From: Hyphomonadaceae bacterium
GTDB lineage: Bacteria > Pseudomonadota > Alphaproteobacteria > Caulobacterales > Aquidulcibacteraceae
Length of the DNA: 64,000 nt
Assembly (NCBI GenBank): GCA_022841905.1
Contig: JALHQO010000005.1
Coordinates: 124,001-188,000 of the forward strand
Reading direction: 5' to 3'
In this document: positions 1 to 8,200 of the stretch, one piece after another
Layout of the letters: every line of letters begins with the position of its first letter
Position numbering within the stretch: the stretch's first letter is position 1
Notes under the pieces: model-generated
What the model saw: the letters and a program-made list of their open reading frames with translations, nothing else
The model's database searches: none
What the model was told of the DNA's origin: nothing
Made by a program: the position numbers and the translations under genes

Positions 1-173
1 GCGCGCGTGCTTTGCGGCGTCACACTTGCACACACGCGGGTGAACTTGTGCGCCGCGTCGTGCGTTCGCCTGCCGACGTTGAGATGATTGATGTTTTCGC
101 GCCTTGTGGATCAGCAATTGACTGCCCGAAACGAGCCAGTAAGGGTGAGGCGGGATGATGGAGGGGTGTGGCC

Positions 174-671
174 ATGGCCGATGACGTGATCGGATATGAG
201 CAATTGATGCAGGACGCGCTTCGCAGCGTCGTCCGCGCCGCGCTTCAGGAGGCGGCGAACCCGCGCGGCCTGCCGGGCAAGCATCATTTCTACATTACCT
301 TCCGCACACACGCGCCGGGCGTGATCATCCCCGAACAATTGCGCACGCGTTATCCCGAAGAGATGACGATCGTGCTCGAGCATCAGTTCTGGGATCTCGA
401 AGTGTACGCTGATCGCTTCCGCGTCATTCTAAAATTCTCGGGCCAACCGCAGCCGATCACCATTCCGCTGAAGGCCATCACCCGCTTCTTCGACCCGAGC
501 GTGAAGTTCGGCCTGCAGTTCGAGCAGCAACACCAGATCGACGAAGCGCGCATGGCCTCCGGCGACGATTCCGGCCACCCCGCCGCGCGCGAACAAGCAA
601 CGGCCGCAGAGGCGCCAGCCGCACCGGCTGACGCCGCGGTGGTGAGCTTGGATTCTTTCCGGAAAAAATAA
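174..671 (+). CDS. sspB: SspB-family ClpXP adaptor protein (alpha type)
   Basis: SspB tethers ssrA-tagged and other substrates to the ClpXP protease. The 165-residue product has the compact SspB fold region (about residues 10-105), with the YITFRTHAPGV stretch typical of alphaproteobacterial members. An Ala/Pro-rich linker follows, then a conserved C-terminal tail VVSLDSFRKK, the expected ClpX-binding peptide. I chose the ATG at 174 because GAGGGG lies 7 bases upstream; a GTG at 168 is the longer alternative. A strong hairpin terminator follows the stop. In related genomes sspB often sits close to fumC; here about 4.4 kb of other genes separates them. Confidence 0.9.
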   Translation: MADDVIGYEQLMQDALRSVVRAALQEAANPRGLPGKHHFYITFRTHAPGVIIPEQLRTRYPEEMTIVLEHQFWDLEVYADRFRVILKFSGQPQPITIPLKAITRFFDPSVKFGLQFEQQHQIDEARMASGDDSGHPAAREQATAAEAPAAPADAAVVSLDSFRKK

Positions 672-693
672 GGTCGAGCACGCACCAAACAGG

Positions 694-727
694 AAGCGCT
701 CATCGCAAGGTGAGCGCTTTTATTTTG
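694..727. terminator. Bidirectional intrinsic terminator between sspB and the phosphatidyltransferase gene
   Basis: A 9-bp perfect stem (AAGCGCTCA at 694-702, TGAGCGCTT at 711-719) has an 8-base loop and is followed by a T-rich tail. It sits between two convergent stops (671 and 728), so it can serve both strands. Confidence 0.8.
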
Positions 728-1429
728 CTAGCGCTTATTCAAAAACCGCAGCGCGCGGTTCGTGCGCAGCAGCGTTGTCAGGATCGAGCCCAACAGGACG
801 AGCCACAGGAAGAAGGCGATGAACACGCCTTTGCCGCTATCGTTGACTGTGCCCCAACCGAGGATAGAGGCGGCGCCGGGCCCAAGTTGCGGATCGAAGA
901 TCGTCAGCAGCGCCGCGACCGTCATCCAAAACATGCGATGCGGCTTCGCCATCGGCCCGGAAAAATCCGCCGGCGCGCCCGCGCTCTTGCCGACTTCGCG
1001 CACATAGGCGGTCATCACCGCAAACACGGCTGCCGCCCAGCCAAGTGTCGCGTCGAACATGCCCGTCGCGGCCACCGCGTAGCCCGCACCGATCAGGACG
1101 AAAATATCCGCGAAACGATCCGGCACTTCATTCCAGATCGGCCCATCCGGGCCCCCTTTGCCGCCTTCGACCGCGACCATGCCGTCCATCATGTTGGCGA
1201 GCAGGCGCAGCTGGCAGAAGAGTGCGGCGCCAATGCACAGCATCACCCGGTCACCGCCGCTGGTCGCCAGCGACGTGGCGTAGAAGCACGCGCCGCCGAG
1301 CGCGGCGAACACGATGCTGGTGAACGAGATGAAGTTCGGCGTAACGCCGCTCCGCACCAGCGCGCTCGACAGCCATTGCGCCCAGCCGTGCGAACGTTGC
1401 GAGATGGGGCGGCGGTCGGCGTCAGCCAT
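728..1429 (-). CDS. CDP-alcohol phosphatidyltransferase family protein (YnbA-like)
   Basis: This is a predicted integral membrane enzyme (233 aa, several hydrophobic segments) that would transfer a phosphatidyl group from CDP-diacylglycerol to an alcohol. The CDP-alcohol motif is recognisable but altered: the first Asp is Asn (NMMDGMVAVE) and the third acidic position is also Asn (GPIWNEVPDR), while the DG pair and the last Asp remain. From memory the same pattern occurs in the YnbA-like branch. The gene overlaps the upstream small membrane gene by 8 bases and faces a CdsA-like and a PlsC-like gene. This suggests a dedicated phospholipid pathway; the alcohol acceptor is unknown. Confidence 0.8.
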   Translation of the reverse strand: MADADRRPISQRSHGWAQWLSSALVRSGVTPNFISFTSIVFAALGGACFYATSLATSGGDRVMLCIGAALFCQLRLLANMMDGMVAVEGGKGGPDGPIWNEVPDRFADIFVLIGAGYAVAATGMFDATLGWAAAVFAVMTAYVREVGKSAGAPADFSGPMAKPHRMFWMTVAALLTIFDPQLGPGAASILGWGTVNDSGKGVFIAFFLWLVLLGSILTTLLRTNRALRFLNKR

Positions 1430-1820
1430 GGTTACGTCTCCAGAGGCCCCAATTGTAGATCACCGCATACGTGGTGGACACGGTGAAGGGAAACGCGATC
1501 GTGGCCCAGATTTCCGGCGTGTCGGCAATGGTGTGCGCGGCATAGAGGATGATCAGGATCGAACCCGCCGTCATCAGCGGCGGCACGATCAGCGCCGCCA
1601 GCCGATTGAGGCGCGCGCTGAACGATTCCAGAAACTTCTTCAGCCCTAGCGTCAGCAACGCCGAGATCGTCCCCTGCACGATGCCGGCGAGCAGCATCTC
1701 GGGCTCGGAATGGTCGCGGTTTGCGAACACCGCCCAGCCGCCCATGACGATAAAGGCAAAGCCGACATGCGCGACGGTGCTGTTGGCCGCCCATTGGCGC
1801 AGCGATTGAAACGCGCTCAT
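1422..1820 (-). CDS. Small integral membrane protein of the phospholipid cluster
   Basis: The 132-residue product has about four hydrophobic segments (roughly residues 16-33, 42-60, 75-97 and 103-122) and no signal peptide. I do not recognise the family with certainty. It is first in a two-gene minus-strand operon; its stop overlaps the start of the phosphatidyltransferase gene, which implies translational coupling and a shared role in lipid metabolism, possibly as an accessory subunit or lipid transporter. The function is inferred from context only. Confidence 0.7.
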   Translation of the reverse strand: MSAFQSLRQWAANSTVAHVGFAFIVMGGWAVFANRDHSEPEMLLAGIVQGTISALLTLGLKKFLESFSARLNRLAALIVPPLMTAGSILIILYAAHTIADTPEIWATIAFPFTVSTTYAVIYNWGLWRRNHG

Positions 1821-1853
1821 TGACGCCGCTCCAGGTTGCGCGGAAATGAGGCC

Positions 1854-2840
1854 ATGAGCGGACTCACAGTCTCCGACGACGACTTCATCCTCAACATTCC
1901 AGAGCCAGTATTCCTGGGCTTCCTAGGCGTGCTGGCGCTGCTCCTGGTGGGCACCATCGCCGCGCTCATCCTGCCGCGCGCGCAGCCGGGCAAGTGGACC
2001 GACCTCGGACCGCGCATGCGCTCATGGTGGGTGATCGTGATCCTCGTCGGCGGCGCGCTTGTGCTCGGCTGGCAAGCCACGGCGATCCTATTTGCGCTCA
2101 TTTCGTTCCTCGCCCTGAAGGAATTCCTGACGCTTGCGCCGACGCGCAAGGAAGATCGGTTGATCGTGCTGCTCGCCTATCTCTCCGTGTTCGTCAACTA
2201 TGGGTTGATCTTCGCCGAGAGTCTTTTTCAAGACAGCTATCAAATCTATCTCGTCTTCCTGCCGGTTTATGGCTTTCTCATTTCGGCGGCGGCGATGGCG
2301 TGGATCGGGCGCACCGAAGGCTATTTGCCGACCGTGGGCATCATCCATTGGGGCATGGTCGTTTGCGTCTACAATATCGGCTACATCGCGTTCTTGATGC
2401 GCGTGCCCGACGCTGAAGCGCCCGCAGGCGGCGCAGGCTTGGTGTTTTTCCTAATCTTCATCACCCAGCTCAATGACGTCGCCCAATATTGCTGGGGCAA
2501 AGCGCTGGGGCGAACGAAAATCACGCCGAGCGTTTCGCCGAACAAGACGTGGGAAGGCGCCGTCGGCGGCTGGCTGACGACGGCGGTCGTGTTCTACTTT
2601 CTCGCACCGGTGTTCACGCCGCTCTCGCCTTTGCACGCGGCGATCATGGGCGTCATCGTGCCAATGGCCGGCTTCTTCGGCGACATCACCATGAGCGCGA
2701 TCAAGCGCGACCTGGGCGTCAAGGATACGTCACGGCTCATTCCCGGTCATGGCGGCGTGCTGGATCGGCTCGATAGCCTCACCTTCGCCGCGCCGGTTTA
2801 CTTCCATCTGCTCGCTTATTTCGCCATCGAGCGCTTCTGA
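1854..2840 (+). CDS. Phosphatidate cytidylyltransferase (CdsA/YnbB-like)
   Basis: The enzyme makes CDP-diacylglycerol from phosphatidate and CTP in the inner membrane. The 328-residue product has about seven or eight hydrophobic segments and a near-perfect CdsA signature at the C-terminus: SAIKRDLGVKDTS followed by PGHGGVLDRLDS. The first ATG (1854) is taken as the start; an in-frame TTG at 1836 would add six residues. The gene diverges from the phosphatidyltransferase operon and its stop overlaps the plsC start (TGATG). It is probably a second, specialised CdsA, because the housekeeping copy usually sits with uppS and dxr, which are absent here. Confidence 0.88.
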   Translation: MSGLTVSDDDFILNIPEPVFLGFLGVLALLLVGTIAALILPRAQPGKWTDLGPRMRSWWVIVILVGGALVLGWQATAILFALISFLALKEFLTLAPTRKEDRLIVLLAYLSVFVNYGLIFAESLFQDSYQIYLVFLPVYGFLISAAAMAWIGRTEGYLPTVGIIHWGMVVCVYNIGYIAFLMRVPDAEAPAGGAGLVFFLIFITQLNDVAQYCWGKALGRTKITPSVSPNKTWEGAVGGWLTTAVVFYFLAPVFTPLSPLHAAIMGVIVPMAGFFGDITMSAIKRDLGVKDTSRLIPGHGGVLDRLDSLTFAAPVYFHLLAYFAIERF

Positions 2841-3481
2841 TGCTGCAAACGATCCGTCGCTATGGCTTGATGCTGATCGTGCGCCCGATCGCGCGGCTTT
2901 TGTTCGGGCTCGATGTGATCGGCGCCGACAAGCTGCCAAAAGATGGCCCGGCAATCGTGGCGGCCAACCATAACAGCCACGTCGATACGATCGTGCTGCT
3001 CTGCCTCTTCCCCGCCAAGCTGCTGCACAAGATCAGGCCAGTCGCGGCGGCCGATCACTTCGACAAAGGCGGCTTCGGCTCGTGGTTCTCAAAAAACATT
3101 ATCGGCATCATCCCGATCAAACGCGGTGGCGCATCGCGCGGTGAGGACGTGCTACTCGCCGCCAAGGAAGCGCTGACACGCGGCGAAATCCTGGTCGTCT
3201 TCCCCGAAGGCTCGCGCGGCGAGCCGGAAGAGATGACACGCTTCAAGACTGGCGTTGCGCGCCTGGTTGAGTTTCATCCCGCCACGACGGTGACGCCGGT
3301 TTATCTGCAAGGCGCTGGCCGTTCGCTGCCGAAGGACGCGAAACTGTTGGTGCCGTTTAACACGACCGCCGTGGTCGGCGACCCGCTCACCTGGAACGGT
3401 TCGCATCACGGCTTCGTCGATGAACTCCGCGCGCGGATCGAAGCGCTAAAGGCGCAAGCGCCGCCGATGCGGTGGGAATGA
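2840..3481 (+). CDS. PlsC-family 1-acyl-sn-glycerol-3-phosphate acyltransferase
   Basis: This predicted acyltransferase would convert lysophosphatidate to phosphatidate, the substrate of the CdsA-like enzyme encoded just upstream. The 213-residue protein carries the catalytic HX4D motif (NHNSHVDT, about residue 39) and the glycerol-phosphate binding block FPEGSRG (about residue 118). A hydrophobic N-terminal segment probably associates with the membrane. The start codon overlaps the preceding stop, so the two genes are translationally coupled. Together with the divergent phosphatidyltransferase this gives acylation, CDP activation and head-group transfer in one cluster. Confidence 0.88.
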   Translation: MLQTIRRYGLMLIVRPIARLLFGLDVIGADKLPKDGPAIVAANHNSHVDTIVLLCLFPAKLLHKIRPVAAADHFDKGGFGSWFSKNIIGIIPIKRGGASRGEDVLLAAKEALTRGEILVVFPEGSRGEPEEMTRFKTGVARLVEFHPATTVTPVYLQGAGRSLPKDAKLLVPFNTTAVVGDPLTWNGSHHGFVDELRARIEALKAQAPPMRWE

Positions 3482-3483
3482 AC

Positions 3484-3531
3484 GGACCGCGCGTCTTCAG
3501 ACGCGCACGCGGGCCTGAAGGCCCGCGTTCC
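3484..3531. repeat. REP-like double palindrome
   Basis: There are two adjacent hairpins: GCGCGTC-TTCA-GACGCGC (3489-3506) and CGCGGGCC-TGAA-GGCCCGCG (3508-3527), flanked by GGACC and GTTCC. The TTCA and TGAA loops are complementary, so the two hairpins are mirror images. A second copy of the same architecture lies at 49645-49707. The element sits between the convergent plsC and rusA-like genes and may also terminate transcription. Confidence 0.7.
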
Positions 3532-3532
3532 T

Positions 3533-3883
3533 TTAGTCGCGTCTCACCGTTCGCACCGTAATCCGATCCCGCTCCCCCGCTCTGCGCTCACACAAGAGCC
3601 GCGCGATCTGGCTGTCATCGAAGAACACATGCCCTTTCAGCGCGTCGAGCAGCGCTTTCGCCAGATTATCCAGATCGAGCCGTGGCGCTTCGCCGACATA
3701 TTCCATCACCAGCTCGACCTCGAACTCGCCGTAACGCGGGCGGATCGGGAATTCTTTGCGGAAAAACTCATATACGAGCGGCTTGTAATAGCGCGCTTGC
3801 GTGGTGACGCCTTCGATGGCGATCTCGGCGCCGCCCTCGATCTCGCGCGCGCGAACTTTACCGCGTCCGGTCCAGTCGTTCAT
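3533..3883 (-). CDS. RusA-family Holliday junction endodeoxyribonuclease-like protein
   Basis: RusA-type enzymes are small dimeric nucleases that resolve four-way DNA junctions. The 116-residue product contains the diagnostic acidic block PRLDLDNLAKALLDAL (about residues 67-82), which provides the two Asp residues and the Lys of the active site. It then has VFFDDSQI, the further Asp pair. Length fits RusA (about 120 aa). RusA is usually phage-derived, but no other phage genes are nearby. The gene overlaps the stop of the upstream membrane gene by 4 bases, so it is co-transcribed with that gene. Confidence 0.75.
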   Translation of the reverse strand: MNDWTGRGKVRAREIEGGAEIAIEGVTTQARYYKPLVYEFFRKEFPIRPRYGEFEVELVMEYVGEAPRLDLDNLAKALLDALKGHVFFDDSQIARLLCERRAGERDRITVRTVRRD

Positions 3884-5058
3884 GCCGGCACGTGGTGGGT
3901 TGCGCGCATGGCGGCGAGCATTGCCGCGCGGAAGACGCCGCGGCGCTGGATTTCACCGTCAGGTGCGTAGTGGTGGACGGCAGCGTTGATCCCGCGCTCG
4001 CGCAGCGCCGCTTCCGCCTCCTCCAGCTTTCCCCAAAGCGCGACGAAGACGCAGCGCGGCGCGGCGCGCTCGGTGGCAATAACATCCAACTCCCAGGCCG
4101 TGCCTTGGGTGACTTGGCTCAAATCCACGACGATCGCGTCGCTCGAATCCATGAAGAGCTGCACCACCATCCGCCACCAGGCGTCGGACGTGCGCACCAT
4201 GAACGCTTCCTTAGAGACGAGCGCGGTTTGCACGTTGAGGCCAATGCGATCGCGCAAACGCTGCGCCAAATTGCGATAGTCGCGCGCGTTCAGCACGACA
4301 GCCGGCCCCATCGCCGAGCGATCGAACAAGCGCCAGACGAAGCGGATCGGCAATCCAATCACGAACCAAAGCGCGGCCAGCGGATTGCCGAGCGAAAGCA
4401 GCGCCATTTGCAGCCAGCCGAAACGCTCGCGCCGGATGTGCTTGTCGGAGAGCGTGGCGATATGGCCGTAAGGGCGCAGTTCGCTCGCCAGCATGCGCTC
4501 CAATGGTTCGGAGAGATGCCGCTCGTTGAACTTGCGCAAGAGCAAAACACGCGCGGGATGACGGCGCAGCGCCGATGCGACGAACCAGATGATCGCGAGC
4601 CACAAAACCACCGCGCCGACATACATGCCGATCTCTTCGGCATTGGCGGGCGCGCCAGTAAGTTCGCGCGCGAAGGCGAGCGCGAGGATCCCCAGAAAGC
4701 CGATGAACACGCCGCGCCCGCTCCAGAGGCGGATCGCGCGGCCCCAGCCGAAGAAGAGCTTGTCGCCGCGTCGCTGAAGGTCCGCGCCGCGGATGAAGCC
4801 GGGGACACTGAGGCGCCAGCGGTCAGCACTGATCGAGCGCGCGCGAAGCTCAACTTCGGCGGCGGCGCGGGCGGCTTCGGAGTGATCGGGATTTTGCACG
4901 GCGGCGCGCAGGACGCGGTCCGGCATGCGCCGGATGTCGTCTTCGGGCGGCGCTCCGTTCCGAAGCCCGCTCAGCGTCCGCATGTCGCGCAGATGCATGC
5001 GCCAATCGCTCCCCCCAAAGCCCCCAAAGGCTGCTTGATCGGGGTGACTCATGCCCAT
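3880..5058 (-). CDS. Membrane-anchored protein with C-terminal Rossmann/TIR-like domain
   Basis: The 392-residue product has a soluble N-terminal region (about 1-105), two clear transmembrane helices (about 112-132 and 140-163), then a C-terminal alpha/beta domain. That domain shows strand-like VLLLRKF, an acidic-hydrophobic block [20 protein letters not shown] and RCVFVALWG. The pattern of hydrophobic strand, short polar turn, then a Glu in a WEL helix resembles TIR and deoxyribosyltransferase-like folds, but I cannot assign a named family. The gene overlaps the rusA-like gene by 4 bases and diverges from fumC. A regulatory or defence role is possible, since two true TIR genes lie 2-5 kb away; the function is unknown. 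Confidence 0.7.
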   Translation of the reverse strand: MGMSHPDQAAFGGFGGSDWRMHLRDMRTLSGLRNGAPPEDDIRRMPDRVLRAAVQNPDHSEAARAAAEVELRARSISADRWRLSVPGFIRGADLQRRGDKLFFGWGRAIRLWSGRGVFIGFLGILALAFARELTGAPANAEEIGMYVGAVVLWLAIIWFVASALRRHPARVLLLRKFNERHLSEPLERMLASELRPYGHIATLSDKHIRRERFGWLQMALLSLGNPLAALWFVIGLPIRFVWRLFDRSAMGPAVVLNARDYRNLAQRLRDRIGLNVQTALVSKEAFMVRTSDAWWRMVVQLFMDSSDAIVVDLSQVTQGTAWELDVIATERAAPRCVFVALWGKLEEAEAALRERGINAAVHHYAPDGEIQRRGVFRAAMLAAMRATHHVPA

Positions 5059-5116
5059 ATCCCCTTCTGGGACAACGCGTCAGATTCTCCCAAAGTTACA
5101 CACCCGAGGCGCCGCC

Positions 5117-6502
5117 ATGAAGACCCGCACTGAAACCGACACTTTCGGCCCGATTCCGGTGGAGGCCGACAAGTATTGGGGCGCGCAGGCGCAACGTTCG
5201 TTGCAGAACTTCAAAATTGGCGAAGAAAAAATGCCGGCGCCGATCGTGCGCGCGCTGGGCATCGTCAAGCGCGCGTCGGCGGAAGCCAATATGGAGCTGG
5301 CCGGGCTCAATCCGGAAATTGGCGGCACAATTGTGAAAGCCGCGCAGGAGGTCATCGAAGGCAAGCTCAACGCGCATTTCCCGCTGGCCGTGTGGCAGAC
5401 CGGCTCGGGCACGCAATCGAACATGAACGCCAACGAAGTGATATCGAACCGCGCCATCGAGATGCTCGGCGGCGAGATGGGCTCGAAGAAGCCAGTGCAT
5501 CCGAACGATCACGTGAACATGAGCCAATCGTCGAACGACACCTTCCCGACGGCCATGCACATCGCCTGCGCCGAAGAGATCGAGCATCGGCTGATCCCGG
5601 CGCTGCAAAAGCTACGCAATGCGCTGAACGACAAGGCGCAAGCCTGGAAGGACATAATCAAGATCGGCCGCACGCACACCCAGGACGCAACGCCGGTGAC
5701 GCTCGGCCAGGAATTCTCGGGCTATGCGACGCAAGTCGAAAACGGCATTGCGCGGATCGAGCAGACTATGCCGATGCTGATGCAGCTGGCGCAAGGCGGG
5801 ACGGCTGTGGGCACGGGGTTGAATGCGCCGGTGGGGTTCGCGGAGCGCGTGGCCGAGAAGATCGCCGCGATCACGCAAATGAAGTTCACCAGCGCGCCAA
5901 ACAAGTTCGAGGCGCTGGCGGCGCATGACGCGATGGTGTTTAGCCATGGCGCCATCAACACGGTGGCGGCGTCGCTTTTCAAGATTGCCAACGACATCCG
6001 CTTTTTGGGTTCGGGCCCCCGCTCCGGCTTGGGCGAACTAGCGTTGCCGGAGAATGAGCCAGGCTCATCGATCATGCCGGGCAAAGTGAACCCGACACAG
6101 TGCGAGGCGCTGACGCAGGTCTGCTGCCAAGTGTTCGGCAATCACGCCGCCATTACCTTCGCGGGCGCGAGCGGGCATTTCGAACTCAACGTGTTCAACC
6201 CGGTAATGGCCTATAACTTCCTGCAAAGCGTGCGGCTGATGGCCGACGCGAGCGTGAGCTTCACCGACAATTGCGTCGTCGGCATCGCGCCGCGCCGCGA
6301 CAATATCGAGCGCGGCTTGAACAACTCGCTGATGCTGGTGACGGCGCTCGCCCCCAAATACGGCTACGACCGCGCCGCCAAAATCGCCAAAACCGCGCAC
6401 AAGAACGGCACCACCCTGCGCGAAGAAGCGATTAAGGACGGCATCGACGGCGCCGATTTCGACGCCATCGTGCGCCCAGAAAAGATGATCGGGCCGGGCT
6501 GA
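5117..6502 (+). CDS. fumC: Class II fumarate hydratase
   Basis: Fumarase catalyses reversible hydration of fumarate to malate in the TCA cycle. The 461-residue product matches class II length and has the superfamily signature [11 protein letters not shown], the [14 protein letters not shown] substrate block and NDTFPTAMH. The ATG at 5117 ([13 protein letters not shown]) is chosen because it matches family N-termini and follows CGAGGCG; an in-frame ATG at 5051 would add 22 unlike residues. It is followed by DUF4169 and ribbon-helix-helix genes, a common alphaproteobacterial arrangement. Confidence 0.95.
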   Translation: MKTRTETDTFGPIPVEADKYWGAQAQRSLQNFKIGEEKMPAPIVRALGIVKRASAEANMELAGLNPEIGGTIVKAAQEVIEGKLNAHFPLAVWQTGSGTQSNMNANEVISNRAIEMLGGEMGSKKPVHPNDHVNMSQSSNDTFPTAMHIACAEEIEHRLIPALQKLRNALNDKAQAWKDIIKIGRTHTQDATPVTLGQEFSGYATQVENGIARIEQTMPMLMQLAQGGTAVGTGLNAPVGFAERVAEKIAAITQMKFTSAPNKFEALAAHDAMVFSHGAINTVAASLFKIANDIRFLGSGPRSGLGELALPENEPGSSIMPGKVNPTQCEALTQVCCQVFGNHAAITFAGASGHFELNVFNPVMAYNFLQSVRLMADASVSFTDNCVVGIAPRRDNIERGLNNSLMLVTALAPKYGYDRAAKIAKTAHKNGTTLREEAIKDGIDGADFDAIVRPEKMIGPG

Positions 6503-6509
6503 AGTCACA

Positions 6510-6533
6510 GGAACCGCGCCTGCAACCGGTTCC
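6510..6533 (+). terminator. Possible weak terminator or attenuator after fumC
   Basis: A 7-bp stem (GGAACCG at 6510-6516, CGGTTCC at 6527-6533) has a 10-base loop and is followed by CTCGTTT. The tail is short, so termination may be partial. The remaining intergenic bases up to the DUF4169 gene hold nothing else I can identify. Confidence 0.4.
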
Positions 6534-6677
6534 CTCGTTTCGCTACAACAGCGCGCGCAAAGCGCAGCGCTCACGGAACGGAACTACCGTCTGTGCATTG
6601 AGCGAAAGCCATGCATTTGAACGACAATTCGACGCGCCAGTCTTGGCCTCTCGCCGGTACCGGCATACATCTCCCGA

Positions 6678-6857
6678 ATGAGCGACATCATGAACCTGAA
6701 GCGCGCGCGCAAAGCGCGGGCGCGCAGCGAGGCGGAGGCGAAAGCCGAGGCCAATCGCATCGCACATGGGCGCACGAAAACCGAAAAGAAGCTGACAAAA
6801 GCCGAACAGGAGGCCGTCGCGCGCAAGCTCGACGGACACAAGCGCAATGACGACTAA
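6678..6857 (+). CDS. DUF4169 family small basic protein
   Basis: This 59-residue, highly charged protein starts MSDIMNLKRARKARARSEAE and ends KLDGHKRND. The N-terminal 'NL(K/R)RARKARAR' block and the terminal 'LDGH' match DUF4169, a short helical family found downstream of fumC in many alphaproteobacteria. The function is unknown. Its 3' end overlaps the following ribbon-helix-helix gene by 11 bases, which implies coupled translation. Confidence 0.85.
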   Translation: MSDIMNLKRARKARARSEAEAKAEANRIAHGRTKTEKKLTKAEQEAVARKLDGHKRNDD

Positions 6858-7074
6858 AGGCGCACTTCTGAAGCGATCCATGCGTATCGCCGGTCACCGC
6901 ACCTCGTTGGCGCTGGAGCAGGAATTCTGGTCCGCGCTGGAGCGCATCGCGCGCGCGCGATCACAGACGCTGCCAGTGCTGATCGCCTCGATCGACGATG
7001 GCCGAGGCAAAGCCGCGCCGGACGCTTCACTCGCATCAGCGGTGCGCGTGTTCGTGCTGGAAAACCGAGTGTAG
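6847..7074 (+). CDS. Ribbon-helix-helix domain protein (RHH_4 type)
   Basis: The 75-residue product begins MTTKGALLKRSMRIAGHRTSLALEQ, giving the basic strand (SMRIAGHRTSLALE), and continues with two helices typical of the RHH_4 group. These proteins are predicted DNA-binding or arginine-repressor-like regulators. It starts inside the DUF4169 gene. The fumC-DUF4169-RHH order is conserved in alphaproteobacteria, though the target is not known. Confidence 0.85.
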   Translation: MTTKGALLKRSMRIAGHRTSLALEQEFWSALERIARARSQTLPVLIASIDDGRGKAAPDASLASAVRVFVLENRV

Positions 7075-7075
7075 G

Positions 7076-7145
7076 TAAGAGGGACTATGGACTAGGGACG
7101 AGAGGTCCCGTTCGTCCCCCGGCCCTCATCCCTCGTCCCAGCCGC
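7076..7145. repeat. Palindromic intergenic repeat running into the 3' end of the TIR gene
   Basis: Degenerate GGGACTA/GGGACGAG units (7081-7102) are mirrored by CCCTCATCCCTCGTCCC (7123-7139), forming an imperfect hairpin. The element encodes the last 17 codons of the minus-strand TIR gene, a tail absent from the related domain at 13733-14200. It appears to be an inserted or expanded repeat rather than functional protein sequence. Confidence 0.55.
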
Positions 7146-8144
7146 TCGCCCGTAGAGCGCCAGCGCGTAATAACACGGCGCGATCGAGCAATTGTACATC
7201 TGCACTTGGATGGTGAAGTTGTCGTTGTAAGCGGGCTGCACGGCGACGACGGGTTGATTGTTGGTGCTGGTATCCTGCGAGACTTGTCGCCCGGCGCTAT
7301 CGAACAACACCAAATCCAGATCGTTGCAGTCACGGTCGCAGACGCCGAGCACGCGATACTCGTAACCGACGGCGAGCTGCGCCGGGACATTCCAGCTCTG
7401 CCCTTGTGCAAGGCTGCCGCTAAACGGCTGGCCCACCAGTTGGAAACCCTGCTGCGCCGCGACGGCTTGCGCCTGCTGCAATTGCTGCAGGATGATCGCT
7501 TGCGGATCTTCGCCACCGGTCGCGGGCGGCGTCACCACGGCGCCAGTTGCGGGCTGCACTTGCGCGCTCTGCTGCGGATCGCTCGGGACCATCGAACCGA
7601 TGATTCCAAGCACGACAACTGTCGCCACCACCGCGCCGGCGACCCACACCCAAACCGGCAGGCCTTTCTTCTTCTCTGGTGCGACAGCGGCCGGCGGCGG
7701 CGGCGCTGCGCGCGGCGGCGCCGAGAACGCCGCTTGCGGCGCCGGACGCGGTTCGGCTTTGGTGAATTGAGCAACCGCATCGACAAAGCGGCGCCAGTTG
7801 GGATGATCGGCTTCGCCATTCCATGACGCGAGATTGGCGGACTGCACTTCGCCAAACCCGAACGGCGGCTGGCTCGCATCGATCATCACCGGGATGAGCA
7901 CGCCCTTATCGCGGCCCATGCGCGCTTCCTCGCGCACCCATTGCGACTTGGTCGAGTGCTCGCTCCACAACACGATCAGCGCTTTGCACTGTGTGAGCTT
8001 CTGCTCGATGTAATCGGCCCAGGTTTGGCCAGGCGGGATTTCGTTGTCCCAAAACACTTCGACGCCGGCGCTCTTCAGCCCCTGCGCGACCTGTTCGGCG
8101 CGCGCGCTATCCTCGCGCGCGTAAGACAAAAATACGTCGGCCAT
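7092..8144 (-). CDS. TIR domain - transmembrane helix - four-cysteine exported domain protein
   Basis: The 350-residue protein starts with a TIR_2-type domain (residues 1-125): FLSYARED, the FWDNEIPPGQTW loop, and SQWVREEARMG, whose Glu is the candidate NADase residue. A Pro/Ala-rich linker (131-157) leads to KKK and one transmembrane helix (161-186), so the TIR is predicted cytoplasmic. The C-terminal half (about 215-333) would be periplasmic and has Cys 269, 273, 319 and 324 in CDRDC and CSIAPC motifs, plausibly disulfides. The same domain occurs alone at 13733-14200 with identical cysteine spacing. AGGAGGGG precedes the start. A second TIR gene lies just upstream. Role unknown; receptor-like signalling or defence is an inference. 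Confidence 0.88.
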   Translation of the reverse strand: MADVFLSYAREDSARAEQVAQGLKSAGVEVFWDNEIPPGQTWADYIEQKLTQCKALIVLWSEHSTKSQWVREEARMGRDKGVLIPVMIDASQPPFGFGEVQSANLASWNGEADHPNWRRFVDAVAQFTKAEPRPAPQAAFSAPPRAAPPPPAAVAPEKKKGLPVWVWVAGAVVATVVVLGIIGSMVPSDPQQSAQVQPATGAVVTPPATGGEDPQAIILQQLQQAQAVAAQQGFQLVGQPFSGSLAQGQSWNVPAQLAVGYEYRVLGVCDRDCNDLDLVLFDSAGRQVSQDTSTNNQPVVAVQPAYNDNFTIQVQMYNCSIAPCYYALALYGRAAGTRDEGRGTNGTSRP

Positions 8145-8200
8145 GTCCCCTCCTGAGCCGCTGTCCTAGCAGCCTTGGCGGGGCAGGTTCAAACCGTGCG

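Noticed and set aside
3533-3883. Prophage remnant suggested by the RusA-like gene
   Set aside because: No integrase, terminase, capsid or lysis genes occur nearby and the gene is embedded in an ordinary operon.
3892-5133. 413-residue open frame antisense to the membrane Rossmann/TIR-like gene
   Set aside because: It lacks membrane segments and motifs, while the minus-strand frame has clear helices and couples to the rusA-like gene.
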